Source: Corythucha ciliata
Lineage: Eukaryota; Arthropoda; Insecta; Hemiptera; Tingidae
Direction of reading: 5' to 3'
NCBI GenBank assembly: GCA_038030265.1
Contig: CM075941.1
Coordinates: 42,532,164 to 42,596,163 of the forward strand
Length of the DNA stretch: 64,000 nucleotides
The notes under the pieces are model-generated. The model did not search any database and was not told the DNA's origin. It saw only the letters and a list, made by a program, of their open reading frames with translations. Shown here piece after piece: positions 22,265-36,599 of this stretch. The position numbers were made by a program, and so were the translations under genes. How positions within the stretch are numbered: the stretch's first letter is position 1; each line of letters opens with the position of its first letter.

Positions 22265-25200
22265 TCGAGACCAACGACTGCGCGGTATATTTCATTTTTT
22301 GTGAACACTTTTATGAAGGGTGCTGGCGGCCATTTAATTGCGTTTTGAGCTGGAACTGGCTGAATTTCCAGGTTGAGCACGGTCCGAAAGACTCATAAAC
22401 CACTACTGGCTCAAATATAATTACACCATTTGAGAAAATGACCCAAAATTTGAGATGTTGACCCACTGGTAATGGTCGCGATTCTTTTTGTTGCGAAATT
22501 GACCTCAACTTCAATAGTGAGGGGGGGACATGGCTATACTATAACTGTTCCCCATTTCCCCCCTGGAACCACACCTCGAGTCCCAATCGCCTAATTCAAG
22601 AGAGCCACTCCCCCTAAAACCTAATTACATCGTTCGCCCCTCCCCCTGCCCAGCCACAAACGTCACCCATCACAAAGTAAATGAATTTAAAATGGCTCAA
22701 AAGGTGTTTTGATGATTCATTCGCCCAAAACTTGGCGTTTAAAGTTCTTTCCACTCTCTCGACAACCCCATTTCAATCAATAAAAATCTTCTTAATATGC
22801 ACATATTTTTTTAAGAATTATGTAAATTAGATACATAAACTGTTGAATCGAAAGATTTGGACTCCATTAAAGTGCACCCCCTCCCCCACACTTCCCGGAG
22901 ATGTTGCGATATCTTTACTAAAAACGTTAAACTTTTTTTGTTTTATGAACCAGTTTAAATCAAAACAGTTATGATTAACAAAAAAACATGACCTTTTGAA
23001 TGATCGATTACTCACTCGCACTCTCTCTCTCTCTCCTTTTTTTTCAGTTGAAATTTACGTAATTTTATTCCGGTGGCATTTCCTTCAGCAAGTTTTTTTT
23101 CAAAGCGCGTCGTTTTCTATATTTTAATTCGGTCACAATCTCGACCTTTTCACCGTGTACATAGTTATAGGAGGGCTCCTCCTTCGACCTTTTCAGAGTT
23201 ACAGTTTTGTTATATAAAAAAAAAAAAGTTCACTTTCTCAAGTCATTGGTTACGAAATTTTTTCCTCGAAAAACACAAAAAAATGCTTTTAACGCATTTT
23301 TCGGTGATTCGATGGACCCAAAGAAGCTCTGGGGGGATCGTTAATAACTGTCCTTTTTGATTCATTAATAAAAAAAAAAAAGAGAAACTCGTTCTATTTT
23401 ATTATCTGGATAAGAAGAAGGAGGAAAAAAGGAAGATTTATACGTTATAGGTACGATTTCCTCTCAAAGGTTATCTTCGGGGGAGTGGGGACCTGATTGG
23501 TTGTAACGACTACGTATAAAACATAAGGAGACCGGATTTTCTCTGGCAGGAAATAATCAGGACGTCTTTTCTGGGTTTTGTACTATGACATTTTTGGCCT
23601 GGGCCATAAAAATTAGGATGGGGTGGGTGCATAAGTTCACTTTTTCCAATGGCCAGTTGCCACTCGTAAAGTGCTTGATTTCTGATATTCGAACCCCTCC
23701 GTCCAATCTGGCTTTCTTTGTATTGAAATAAATATTTGAAATAATGCAAAACTTTTTCAATCAACTTTTTAAAGTCACCTTTTCATTCATGGCCAATTTC
23801 AGTGTTATTTCGTGGAATTTTGGGATGGGCTATCCGAGCATACGACTCCCCCCCCCCCTTTCGCCTCATCACAATTCGGCCGATGCTTTCTAAATATTCA
23901 AGGAGAGCATTTCCATTTATACGTCGTTACACTCGTATATGAGGGTGTAAACACAAAATGACCTTTATTGAATGCGTCACAGTTTATCGTCACGTCAGCG
24001 AACTGTACCCAGGTACGACCATGTTCACCGGCTGCATCCTATTTTGAAAGAGTGGAAGCAGGAGTGTCCGTGTAATTATTGTTCTAGGCCTCAAGTTAAC
24101 ACCAAAATGGAGGTGCGTCGATGAATAACTGGTGGTGGCGTTGTTCCAGCGTTAAGAGGTGGTTAAAAAGAAGAAGAAGAAAAAAAAGAAGAAATGGCGT
24201 CCCCCAGGGCGTTAGAGGGCCATCGTCCTTTAATTACTCGAACCTCTCAAGCGCGTAGCTTTTTTTTTAAACACACTCCCCCCACCACCCCTACTACATC
24301 TTCCCTCTAAGTTCAAGTCTCCTCGTCATTATCGTCATCATTCTCGTCCTACCTACTTAAAATGCCGAAGAAACTCAGGAGAGTCGCATTTTTTTTAATC
24401 CGAGTTATAATAGTCGCGATTAATGCCTCCGGGGTCGGAGTCAGTTTTCTATTTTCTGTTGAATAATAGTTGAAACAATAATTACCCAAGAAAAACTTGA
24501 CTTTTATAAATAATGATTCAATGAAAAACGAAGGATGAAGGGCATTTTTTATTATAATAAAAAAGAAGTTCCTCAATGAAATGATCTTTCCAGAACCGGC
24601 TTTTCTAGCTGGACATATACTATAAACTTGAAAAAATCCTGCTTTGAATTGATTGCTAATGTCCATAAAGAAAAGAAGGTTAAACTTTTCCATTATTTTC
24701 AAAAAGCTGTAGGGAAAGAAAGAGAGAGAGAGTGAGAGAGAGAAAATCAAGTCTAGAACGTCAATCTTTTTACTTGACAGCTTTTCCTAAGTCAAAAAAA
24801 AGGTGGCAACCGAAAGAAATGGAAAATGACAGTTTTTTTTTCCCCCATCTCCTGAGACGAAAATCCCTGACGGAGAGCATCGATTTTTTCTGGCGTGGAC
24901 ACGCTATTTTCCGGGATACAGTTAATTAAGCGTCGGCATAAATCTCGCGCGATTGTCAAGTCCTTTTTCATACAACCCCCTCCCCCCTACCGACACCACC
25001 ACCACTCTTAACCAGTACACCACCACCCATGATCCCTATATGACGATGATATCCTTAACCGTATTCATCCGGTTTAATAACTTTTCTTTCGATATCGATT
25101 AAAACAGGAAACAAAGGAGCCTCGCCGTCGCCGTTCTGACGCGGTCTCGAAAAAGAATGTGGATGTGATTGATTTCACTCCCCGTATAAAGTGTTCACTT

Positions 25201-28200
25201 TTGATACGTCTCGTTTTAGAATGATGCGTGTGATGAGGTGAAGGGGGGGGGTGCTTTAGCTATAGAAAGAAGTGCTTTAACTTCATCATTACGCTATCGT
25301 GACTGCTTTTTTTTGTATGTAGGTATAAAAAAATTAACTTAAGAAATCGGTGAGCTTTGAAAATGAAGCTTGCCATCGTTCTTTTTTTGAGGGGCACTTT
25401 CGACGAATTTACACAGTCAAGATGAGGCGAATATTTACATTAGTATATTAGGGAAGGAGGAGGGGGGAAAGGTTCAGGTTTTTTTCCTTCCAGCAAGCTC
25501 TTCCCCACTACCCCATCGCTATCAAACCGACTACGCAATCATTTTTTTGCCCGTCTGCCCTAGTTTTGAGAGACGAGAGTGAGAGAGAGAGAAAAAAAAA
25601 AGAATAATAAAAGCGTTAATGAAAAATAAACGATCTCACTACTGAGATGAACTTCTAACAACTCTCTCCCTCCATTTCCCTCATCCCATCATCCCTTCGG
25701 AGAACAAAAGAATACCGATCGTCTCTTCCCCGAAGCCCATTGAAAAATTGTAATGATTGAGCTATTTGAAAGGTCCCTCTCACCCATTAGGTAAATTATT
25801 GTTCAACAGCTTAAAAAACTGTTTCAATTTAGTATAACTGCCCTTTACTACCGAAATTACCCAGAGCAACACTTTGTCCCCCACCCCACACAATATAACT
25901 TCGTCAGAATTATGGACGAAGGGTTGGGGGACAGGGATGAGACGGGAAAAAATACCGCTTAAGTGAGTGTAACGTTTTTCCATCATTCCATCGCAAGTTT
26001 TATCTCATTAATTCAAAGTTTTTACTCGGGTTGGTTTAAAAACAAAAGACCGTCTTTTCCCATCGTACATCCGAGAAGAGTGAGGGAAGGGACCTCCCCT
26101 TATAGAGTACTTACGGGAAGTTTGAAAATGTTAGGATGAAGGGGTTGGGGGGTGTAGGATCTGAAGATTAAACCCTGGCAAAAGGGGGGAATTTTAGAAT
26201 ACTTCACATACTCCCCTTTCTAAAATGCCAGAAATTTGCGAGATATTTAGGTCCCCTCTCCCACCCCTTTCTAACCACTATATCTCGGTCTTCATCGCTT
26301 TTTTTGCTCGTTTTTTTTGTTTTAATTCGGCGATTTTTATAAAGGCGGCCCGAAGTTTCGGCTAAGATTATTAATTTTTTTTTGTTTCTTCAAAGATAAC
26401 AAAAGAAGACAACGAATTACGTTATTTTTAAGACCGCCGAACCAGGAACTTAATAAAAGAAACCCAACGGAATGCGAGGGCCCAAATTACCGGAGCCATC
26501 TGAAGAACCATTATCGGAAAACTATTTCATTTCACCCTACTACCCACCGGCCACACAATACCCCGACCCATTGAATAGGCCTATAGGCCCTATGGGCCTT
26601 AGGATTATGGCGTGAAAAGAGGTGTGAGTGGCGGTGGCTGTGTCGGTGCAGGAAAGGGGGGGTATACCGTAAAAAAGTTCCTGTCACGCTAAACAAAAAT
26701 CTGCTATTTCACCTTATATTCTCCATCCACCCCCTCTCCCACTGTAACCATCACCTTCTTCTCGGTGGGGCTCTTCGTTCAAGTTCGTTGCCCAGGACAA
26801 CTACAAACCAGCTCAGCCTCCCCACAGTCACTCGTTCTATCTTTCTTGAAGAAAATGACGCTCTCATCATCTTTTCCGAAGTAAACGTTACGTGAAAAAG
26901 AAGAAGAAAAAAAATGACCGCCGATCCATTTTTCTCTCCTTCGTCTCTCCCCCCCTCCTGCTCACACAATCTCATCTTGCAAGCCCCGGTTTGAAAAAAA
27001 AAAAAGTTGAAAAAGTGTCGAACAAGCACGCTAACAACTCGCAATATTATAGCGAAAAAGGCACGGTGGGAAGCAGCAAGTTTCATCCTGCTCCCGCGAG
27101 ATTGCTGAGTTTCCGGGACTGATGACGGAATAGTCATTTTCCTGGATTCTAAGGCATCGGTGGGCGACTACTGGCATTCTGCTCAGTGCGTTACTGATGG
27201 GCATCGTTACCTCGAAACGTTAAATTCGTTACTCGTTATCTTGGTTAGCAAAAGAGTCCGTTACTCAGAACTTGTCCCGAGGAAGAAATTGAATGTTTCA
27301 AGGATGAAATTGGCAGTTTAAAGGACAAAAGTTACACAGTTGAATGACAAAATTGGCAGTTCAGAAGACGAAATTAATTGACAATTTTTATGACGAAATT
27401 GACAGTTTCAATAAAGTCTAGTACTCCACTGTTTCCAGTGAAGGGTTCTTAAAAATCCCGTTTTCTGCGGTGTGAGGTAATTGACAGTTTCCAAGTCACA
27501 ACTATGTCAGTTCCTAAAGCGAAACTGACAGTTTAAAGGGCGAACATCTCTAGAGGTGAGTGGGTCCTTTTTCCAGAATTGTGCTACACCTCATTGGAAT
27601 CATTTCGGCGCCTCTGTTCTTGGCCAATTGATTTCTAAAAGGCACGCAGTAGTAACGCGAGGCTGTCCAGAGTATTCCGTGTTTCTCAGCCTAAATAGAA
27701 TGATCCCGTACACACAGGTTGGGAGAGGGGAATCCTATACTCAAAGCTGACACGGTTCCGCTTTTCTCTGTGAATTCCCTCACATCGTCTCAACTGTCGC
27801 CCAACGCTGAACACGATACATAATGGCGAATTGACGGCTCATGCGTCAACATCTCTCACACTGTCCTGACGGGGTCAACCCTGCTCTTGCTCTGCAGGAA
27901 GGACCCTCATCCCCATCAGTAATCGAAAGCAAACACAAAGCTTAATTGGTTCAAATGCGGGCTCACCCGCCCCTCTACTCCCATCCAACGGTTCCTCCAC
28001 TCGTGATTAAGTGTTTTAAAACACGATCAATATAGGCTTAATAGCTCGACAATTTATATTTCGTGATTTTGTGACCCAAAATTGGATTTGTTTCATCCCG
28101 TGCGTACATGCCTTTTTTTATACCCCCCAGAAAGTAAAGAGAAACTAAATTGTGTTAGCATTCGTGATAAAAAGGGCGCGGAAAACTGTTTACCTCTCTC

Positions 28201-28930
28201 TCTACCCGCCTCACAATTCCTCTTTTCGGTAGTTTTACCCTTTTATCTCGATTCAATTTTACTATCGTTTAGCAACCCCCCCCCCCCACCATGCCGTCTA
28301 ACTACCTCAACAACTATCGGCCTTCACAGTCATGTCTGCGGTTAAAAACGCTCTCTGATGAATGATAAACTAGGATGAGAGGAGAAGGGAGAGAAAGAGG
28401 TTTAACAATCATCTTGTTCCCGTTTTGTTTCTTTTGAGTTTTTGCCCCTCCCCCCACCACCGCTCTACCACACACTTACACCTATACCTTGGCACTTGAA
28501 AACAACGCGCTAAAAAGCTATTTTCTAGGTTTGGACAGAGAGAGAGAGAGAGAGAAAATGAAGAGGAAAGTTCAGCATGAAAAGTAGTTCCTAATAATTT
28601 CATTCACTTTATTTTTTTTTTCGCTACCGCTTTGCACGCAATGTTCGATATGGATATTTCCATCGAGCGTGGTGGGAGGGGAGAGGCCAGGTGTTTCTTT
28701 ACGAGAGTCTATAATTGCTAGTATTGGTGCGAATTTAAATACCCCCCCCCGCTCGGCAACATGCCTGATGCCTTTACAGTTAAAAGGTGAACGTAAATCA
28801 ACGTGGTGGATCGGGGGGGGGGGGATAAAAGCGGCGTAAATTGGGAAATTGGGTTAACTTGTTTAGAAAGTTCCTCCCTGACACCTTCCTCATCATTAAA
28901 CTAACATTTTTTAATGTTTTTTCTTTGTTG
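22265..28930. other. Non-coding, no gene recognised
   Basis: Low-complexity and homopolymer stretches, (GA)n at 24717-24742 and 28539-28557, and poly-C near 28270. A weak repetition of GACGAAATTGACAGTTT-like words is visible at about 27280-27540. No convincing exon or transposon terminus. Compared with other parts of the window this block is poor in repeat arrays. Confidence 0.5.
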
Positions 28931-28933
28931 CAG

Positions 28934-30300
28934 ATGTTCCCGAGGAAACCTTATGGTGAGACGCCCGTAAGAATAGGGGGAAAAAGTCTGATTTTTCGGC
29001 AGAAGTAAGAAGGTGTCTGTGCTGACTTATTTAAAAAGGCTGTGATATATTTTTTGTTCTTTTTTTTTACGAAAACATAAAAGATCTAACCCTTTTCGTT
29101 AGTTTATTTAGTTCTGTATAAATTACTTCGTAGATTACAGTCATTTCACTATTCCTTTGTTTACTTTTCTTTTTTTAATTGTCCCAGCGGGATATCGACG
29201 CCTACTCATACTTTCGGTTCAAAGGGTGATGAATCAGCGGGGGGGGGGGGGTTCATGTGATAGACATTACGGTTTTTTCTTCTTTCCCACTCTCTCTCTC
29301 TCTCTATCCCCGAATTAAATTTATTTTAATCCCCTTTTTCCTTCATTCTCTCGGATTTTTTCGCCCTCCCGCCGCTAGCTAAAGCTATGCATGTCGTCTT
29401 GATAAGTGTTGTGAGTTCGGAGTACACGATTTCCCACTTAAAAAGCATTACCCCCTGTTACACCCTCCTTACATTCACCCCCCCCCCTCGCACTCTTCAC
29501 TCTTTCTTAGAATCGGGAACTGAGAGTGAAAAAAAAAGGAAGAGAATGTGATTTAAATAAAGAATTTAGAGAATTTCCATAGTCTTCGTGCTAAAATCAG
29601 TCTACTGCTTTTCCTTTTCTTTTTTTGTTTCTCTTTTGAAAATAAGACTTGAAAAAAAAAAAAAAAATCTATTTTTAATGAAAAAAACGGACTGCTATCC
29701 TCTTTTTTGTTTTATAACAACGTCTCAGAATATTCGTGTTCCTAAATTCTTATCAACTAAACACACGTTTTGTCTCGTTTTTTTGTACTCTGCCAACAAT
29801 CAAAGTCTTGCGCCATCTTTATTAATTAATTCTGTGATAGCAGTAAGAATTTATTGTAAATTGTTTTCGTAACCATTTTTCGTGGGAGGGGGGTACGGGG
29901 GGCTCATTTTTTTTTTTAAATACGCGAAAAAACTAATTATTGTAACTAGTCTATTTATAGGTGTTCTTTTTAATGGCGAGTGCTTTATTAATTTATGAAG
30001 AAAAAGAAAAAATCTATTTTAACAATTTAAATGAATGAAGCCCCATTTAAAGCGTAAATTTTCAAAAATTTGATTGTATCGTATATTTCGAGTCGGTTCT
30101 TTGTAATGTAAATTTCATTATTGTAAATAAAATGTAAATATAAATTATTTACAACAAAAGAAATAGAAAAAAGCTTGAACTATTGTACCATTTTTGTATG
30201 AATTCGACTGTATATTTTTTGTAAAGAAAATTATTTATAGTTTTTTTTTTTGTAGGTAAAACGCAAACTCGATTTCAAATAAATTCGTACTTGATTAATT
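28934..30300 (+). other. Candidate terminal exon and 3' UTR of an unseen gene
   Basis: A good acceptor, TTTTTTCTTTGTTGCAG, ends at 28933. In one phase the following codons read VPEETLW and then TGA (28957-28959). About 1.3 kb of AT-rich sequence follows, of the kind common in arthropod 3' UTRs (TGTAAATA and TTTGTA words), with AATAAA at 30126-30131 and 30278-30283, the latter followed by a T-rich tract. No upstream exon was recognised, and a donor-like ATG|GTGAGA inside (28955/28956) allows other readings. Inference only. Confidence 0.3.
30278..30283 (+). terminator. Candidate polyadenylation signal AATAAA
   Basis: AATAAA followed within 20-50 bases by T- and GT-rich sequence, at the end of an AT-rich block. 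Confidence 0.35.
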
Positions 30301-33300
30301 TTGCTTTTATTTCTGTCTATTTTATTTGTTTCGAAGGAGACAACTGCTGGTTTGGATTGTCATGGTAATTTCTCACACACGCAGGCTCCCCCCCCCCCCA
30401 CTCACTACCTTCAAATCCACACACATTAGAGACATAGAGAGTGGGTGAGAGAGAGAGAGAGAGAGGAGAGAGAATGGGAAGATAGAGCCACCGTTTGATT
30501 TCATTTACATTTTAATTGCCCGAGTGCTCAACTTCAACCCTTACCCATCCCCCTCACGCCCTTTACCATCCGACACACATACCCAATCGTCATTCAATTA
30601 ACCTTCTCCATGTGTGTGTGTGTGTGTGTACTAGACTGACGTGAGTCTGTATTGTAGAGAGGGGAAGGGGAAGGCTGCTCACCCGGCCACATTTTCCGTA
30701 GACAATTATTTCGAATAATTCGCGAGGTCCACCGCTCTCCAACACACTCCACCGATCAGTATACCATTTTCCCGCGTATACCGACTACGAGCGGTGGTGG
30801 GCAGGTGGAGGGGGGGGGTCTCTTGACGTTTTTCAATAGGAAAAACATTCCTTTTCACACAAAACACTCGAACAAACACAATCAATTTCCGGGAAATCAG
30901 TGTAAAACCTCCTAGAAGAGAAGAGCGAAAAATCACATCGGTTTTCCTTTTCACGTTATCGCGTGTCAGGAAACAGACCAAGTTCTTGATTGAATGAGAA
31001 TGAGAATGTTGCTAGGTTTTTGGGGGTGGAGGAAGTCAAGTAATTAACCAATTAAGTTCATTTAAAACTCAATCAAATCACTTTCTCGGAGTCTCCCTGC
31101 GCTCTTTCTTTTTTTTACAAAAAAAAAATCGAGGGATTCGTTCCAAGAAATATTTGTAAATGTAAACAGTTAAAGTAACGCTTCTTTTCCTTCAAGAAAA
31201 ATCTGAAATTCAATTAAAATCCAAGCAAGGTAAGTAAAGTTTCCTACTTTTTAATTTAAAGAAAATGGATAAAACAAGATTTCCTTGCCAGTAAGGAACA
31301 AGTTGCTTCAGGGCTGGACAGGGGTGAGGAGGTAATGAGAAGGGTTCCTTCCAACGACCAGCATCCCACCTTATAGTTGATCTCGTCTTGTGAAGCGTTC
31401 GTTGTAAACGCAATTAAGAATGCTAATCATTTTATTTTTTTGTCGAACGATTTCTATAAATTGAAGGCCATCGTCTCGACTTGGTTCCCACCCATCCTCC
31501 CCCTCTCAATCACCCGCCCAAGCAGGGCAGACCTCAACGGCATGTCTGTGAAGAGGTAATTTCGTATTTTTCACTCAATTTTACGAGGTTTTTAAATGAA
31601 ATTCATCGTCCAGTGGGCGAATCTCATCGCTTCGGTTGATTGTGTGGGAGGGGGGGGGGCAAAGAGTCCAGACTAGAGAGACCACGGACTGACGTTAAAA
31701 ATCATAGAAATTGAACATTCGAATCGGTAACCGTCTTTAACGTTAGGCTCACAGCGACGTCTCTCGTTGGTTCGTCGGGACAGGAATGCATTCCCTGACC
31801 TCTTGACAGTTTTTCCCCACTGTCAAACGTGGCGTGACAGCTGATTGCGATTTTTACGACTAGGTATAAAACAATTTAAACTGACTGTAGGGTGTGATTA
31901 AAAATTCCCAAGAAGAAATTATCCATTCTGCGTGTGAAAATGTTCACTTCTTCGCACTTCGGCCCATCTTGAAAAAAAAAAAAAAATCTTCCATCTTGCA
32001 CCATACCTATTTCTTGTTAAAAGTTCATCCACAAGCAGATTTATGACAGTTGATTAGTGAATTAACCCCCCGCCCGACCCGTCCAGACTATGTATATAGT
32101 TGACTATGTAGTTGAATCAACCACTTTTAACCCAGTAAATTAAAGAGTTTCGCGAAGATAAATAATAACCGTTTGAAGTCATGGAATCAAGGTGCAGCAC
32201 GTAATATATTAAAGACATGTTTTTCACTGTTGAACTGTTCAATGTGGCTCTAAAGGGCGCCGTTTTAATTTAAGTTTGGGTTTTAACTGAAACAACCAAT
32301 ATCCGACATGTTGTAATCAACTCGCTTTCCCTCCCGAAGGTTTTAATTATCAAAGAACTAAGTCAAACAGAGTTCACGGAGACGCCCCATCAAAACTACT
32401 GCATCAGTAGCCCCGTTTTCTGACGTTGATTTATTTCCCACCAAGTTGTTCGTATATTTATTGCCGAGCAATAAAGTCTTTAAAGGGGAATTTTGCATAA
32501 TCAAATCCTCTTCGTGCCTCGACTTCTCCCAGCCTTCATATTCTACCGCTTCGGTGTGAGTAGGTTGGTGCTGACTTTATGGGATGGGTTGAGGGAGGGG
32601 GGGTTTCTTCAAAGATAAATCTAATTTAGATAACCCTATCGCGCAATAAAGAAGCTGAAAAAAAAAGGACTTTTTACTGGGGGAAAAAGTAGTTTTGAAT
32701 GCTTTCAACGTTTAGTTACAGAAGTTGGGTTTAGCAAAGTCTTTAAAGCGATGGGTGTGTGGATGGAGGGAGCAAAGAAGATTACAGTCTTCATTTACCA
32801 TAAGCGGTATGAGTATGGATGCTTGGCCCAGGAAAAATGGATTCAGAGATTTGATTTACTAGTGTTTTCAAAGGGGTGTGAAATGGTGCCAGAAGGATAA
32901 AACTCTGGGGGCACAAGAACAAGATTGCAGTGATTGGTGAAGGGGGGAGGGCTTAAAATAAGACATTTTTTGTTTGCATAATAAGATATTAATAAAGAGG
33001 TTTTTGACAATAAAACTGACGTCCGACACCTTTTTTAAAAAAGATATTTCCCTCGATAGTAAAAAAAAAAGAAAGGAACCACCTGTACTTATTCAAAAAA
33101 TTCCAGAGCTCCCGCACCTTTTGAATTAGCTTCGATCTTCCCAAAAATAAATTATTCATAACTACCAGTTCGCTGTGCCGCCAGAATTTTTTTTTTAAAT
33201 TTATTTCGCGGACAGAGAATCTTCATGCTCATTTTAGTATCGCATGAAATATAATTTGGTGGGCAGGGGGGGAGGGAAGAACACATTTACACCTAAGCGT

Positions 33301-34363
33301 AACTCGTGACCAGGGAAACTAAGATTGATCACGCATTATCCCTTCTGCTGTATCATTGTATTTTCCATCTGGAAGGGTAAAAAGGATTTGTCAGACCCAC
33401 TGGTAAATGACTAGAAGAATATTAAAAGGATGAATAAGAGGGGGGAAGGGGTGAAAGACAGTGGTACGGTTTATTAGCACACTGTGGCCCTTATTTCCCC
33501 CCTTAAGCGTAATTTTTTTTTTCTTTTTTTAGTTCTGCTTTCACGTCTTAATAACTCGTAAATGATTGAGTGCGGGAATACTATTGTTAGAACGTCATTG
33601 CATGAATTAATAAGATGGAGTGTCGGGCGGATCGTATTAAAACGGGTAGTGTTAGCTACGGAGGGATGGATGGTTTGAAGGAGGGGTGGGGGAGCTGGTG
33701 TTACCCGCTAAAGGTGGATATTGCTTGTGAAATGGTGAATCATCGATGGGGTAACATATTAATTATGAGGCGTGAAAAAGCGAGAGGGTTGTTGTACAGA
33801 CATTGGTGGGGGGGGGGAGGCATGAATAAAGAATGAACGCGTAAATTGTAAGTAGCTATAATGATGGAAATCAGTATAGTTTCCCCCGATAGTGAGGCTG
33901 CAACCCCCTACTACTGCTACCCATCAGAAATTGTGCTATTTCCTTACATGGACAAGTACGACGAGGCTAACTCCAACCTCAACATTAATGCGCCACTGAC
34001 AACATGGATGGTGGCGGTGGGGGTGGTGGTCTACGATCCGAGATCCATACAGGCTACCACGGAAAGGTGGGATCCCTTGCCACCTTTCCTCCTGAACCTT
34101 CGACCCGACTGTACACTATCCTCGAGCTTTCCTCCAGAAGCATGCGCCAAGTTGCAGACTACCTGACTGTACACTATCCTCGCCTAGCACAGGGGCTGCT
34201 CATTTTTAGGGTGCCACAACCCCGCTAGATGAACAACTGCCTCTGCAGCCTTAAGACCCACAGATATCAAGAATGACATTGGAAAATATAACTAAAGCTC
34301 CAACACTCCATCTTATCTATTAATTAATATCAAGATAGGAATTAATAATTTTGTTCAAAACAG
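30301..34363. other. Non-coding with microsatellites
   Basis: (GA)n at about 30445-30475, (GT)n at 30612-30628, poly-C and poly-G runs. The word GACTGTACACTATCCTCG occurs twice 48 bp apart (34117-34134, 34165-34182). No gene recognised. Confidence 0.5.
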
Positions 34364-34366
34364 TTA

Positions 34367-34936
34367 TAGTCCAGGTGCCCACCGTATGAAAAATTCGGGT
34401 CATTTGATCGTGTCTGGCACCTGCGCAGGACGTTTTCTTTGGTCTAGGATATGACACTTGTGAGATCGCCAGACATTTTCCGTGGGACAGGGGCTCACAA
34501 CAGAGGTAGCTGTTGGCAAACACACCTTTAGGCTGCTTGAAAACAAGCTGGAAAGTGTAAAAATTGGTTCTTCGCAAACAATAAACTAGAAAACTACCAC
34601 CACCATCCAATTTCGAATGAAACCCTGGCTACTAGTGAGCCTCGAAATTTCACATTGTCTAAAGCTTGCTGACGGCCCTATCTACAATCAAATTGGATAG
34701 TGTTGCTGGTTTCGTTACTTATTGGCCGTGGGAAACGACTTTTTACCCTCGCCAGTCGTTTTCAAAGCACCCAAAGGTGTGTTTGTGATCAGCTAGCTCT
34801 GCTGTAGGCCCCTGTCCCACGGAAAATGTCTGGCGATCTCAGAAGAGTCATCTCTTGTGCCATAAAAAGACGTCCTGTGCAGGCGCCAGACACGATGAAA
34901 TGACCCGGATTTTTTATATTGGGGGCTCCCGGACTA
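34367..34936. mobile_element. Foldback element with TTA target duplication
   Basis: Two arms of about 200 bp (34367 to about 34570, and about 34725-34936) are reverse complements at roughly 80-85 percent by eye, around a 150-bp centre. The left end TAGTCCAGGTGCCC pairs with TAGTCCGGGAGCCC from the right. TTA flanks both sides (34364-34366, 34937-34939). A 3-bp TTA duplication fits the PIF/Harbinger class; the large arms make it a MITE-like foldback element. Matching landmarks include CGCCAGACATTTTCCGTGGG in both arms. Confidence 0.85.
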
Positions 34937-34939
34937 TTA

Positions 34940-36440
34940 CCACAGCTTAATTTTTGACTGAATGAACTGGGGAAAAAGATTTGAACAAATTAAATAATAG
35001 CCAACGTATACGGTAAGACGGAGCGTGTAGAACAGGTTCAATGTTAAATTTAATATTTCTGGTCTTACAATACACACAGTGATACGAAAAGTGCATCTCT
35101 CTCAAAGGAGCGAAAGTTCTGGGTGTCTTTCATTCCTCAATATACGACATCAGAGACCGCATTTAAGAAAAAAAAAGTACAAGTTTACCGGTCATTAATG
35201 GCCGAAAAAGGGAGATACGAGCAATTAATGTTTTTTCGGTGAGTGCCTCATACCTTCGTGCCCCGGAAATTCACGAAATACTTTTCCCACGAAAGCCATA
35301 ATTATTTCACAGAAATCGTAATCCCTTAACAAGGCAAAAGACGCGCGACAAAACAAAAAGAAAAACTTCTTTAAAAGCTTGCCGAGAATTGGGAACTCCC
35401 TTCCCCTCCGTTGCCCTATTCTTTCGAAATCTTCCGGATCATTCCGAATCGAAAGACTTACCCTCACTCCACTCTTGCAACACACCGCAGCTCCATCAAC
35501 CTAATTCGGTTTTTCGAGAGAAAAATAATAATAATAAAAAAAAAAAAGAAGAACCGCGTCCACCGTTGGAGTTCCACTCCAAAACGGCGTGGTTGAAGAA
35601 AAGGTGTACCCCCCAATCATCATCAAAACCTCACCGACACAGCGGGAAGTGATGAGAAAAACCTTCTCATTCCATTCCACCTCCTGAAAGTTTCCTTTGG
35701 AGGTCCCCCTTTCACTATGGGTTCGGTGTGTCCTTCCTCGAGGCGATTTCCAACAATGGCATCTTTTCATTACTTAATTATATCATACTGCGCCCGACAC
35801 TTTTCCATTATTCATGCTTTCTAATGCGCCCAGACTAAGAAGAACGACAACAGCAACAACAAAAAATGATTTCAAAGTTTCTCTCGTAATCAAAAATTGC
35901 CACAGAAAAAATGCGTTCTCTCACTAAAGGGCTATAGGGTTATAAAATAGCTCGAAATGAGCTCCTTTTTCAGCAACATTTTCCATTGTTTTACGACCAT
36001 TCGTTTTAATCAATTGGAAAATTACATTCTAACCGCGAAGTATTAGCGCGTCAAAAGGTTACAAGCCCATTCGAATGATTTAAACCCTGGCGTGTATAGA
36101 CACCTTGGAAGAAGACGAGTCACAAATGTGTCTTGTACACCTTTAAGGGAGATGGAAATAAATTTTACTTTTTTCACGCCTGCAGTGAGGACTTTAGTGT
36201 CCACAACTCACTCGGACACACGCATTTAAGAGTTTTCAAAGTGTTAGGGAGTTCGTTTTTTTTTTTTTTTCACAATCTGTTCACGAGGATACCGCGAGTC
36301 CTCAAATCACCAATAATAGCTTTTTAAACGGTGCTGCGTTACTATTACGTGTTTTGTTGTTCGATAAGAATCCTTGTACCAAGTGAATTTGCAGCTATCA
36401 TATAGCTCTTCAGGAATTTTGCGATCTCGCGGTTCTTATG
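34940..36440. other. Non-coding, no gene recognised
   Basis: AT-rich sequence with poly-T and poly-A runs. Nothing else seen. Confidence 0.5.
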
Positions 36441-36599
36441 GTTTCAGCACTACAGAAGACCGCTGTGAGCCATGTACGGGTACGGCTTATTCCACGCGTT
36501 GAGAGCTTGGCGAAGGCGAGTACACCTCAGCGTCAAGGTATGTGAAGTGCCTAGGGGTATGCCGTATGATCCTCGTCACCCTTCCACGCTGTCCTTCAT

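Noticed and set aside
27280..27540. GACGAAATTGACAGTTT-like repetition
   Set aside because: Only a handful of very loose units with no clear period or ends; noted in the region entry but not called as an array.
27530..27560. Perfect donor-like AGAG|GTGAGT
   Set aside because: The preceding sequence is repeat-like with stops in all frames and no acceptor defines an exon.
33861..34166. Open frame of 101 codons
   Set aside because: No signal, domain or family motif; the region contains a 48-bp-spaced direct repeat, and a second overlapping frame is equally open. No splice or polyA support.
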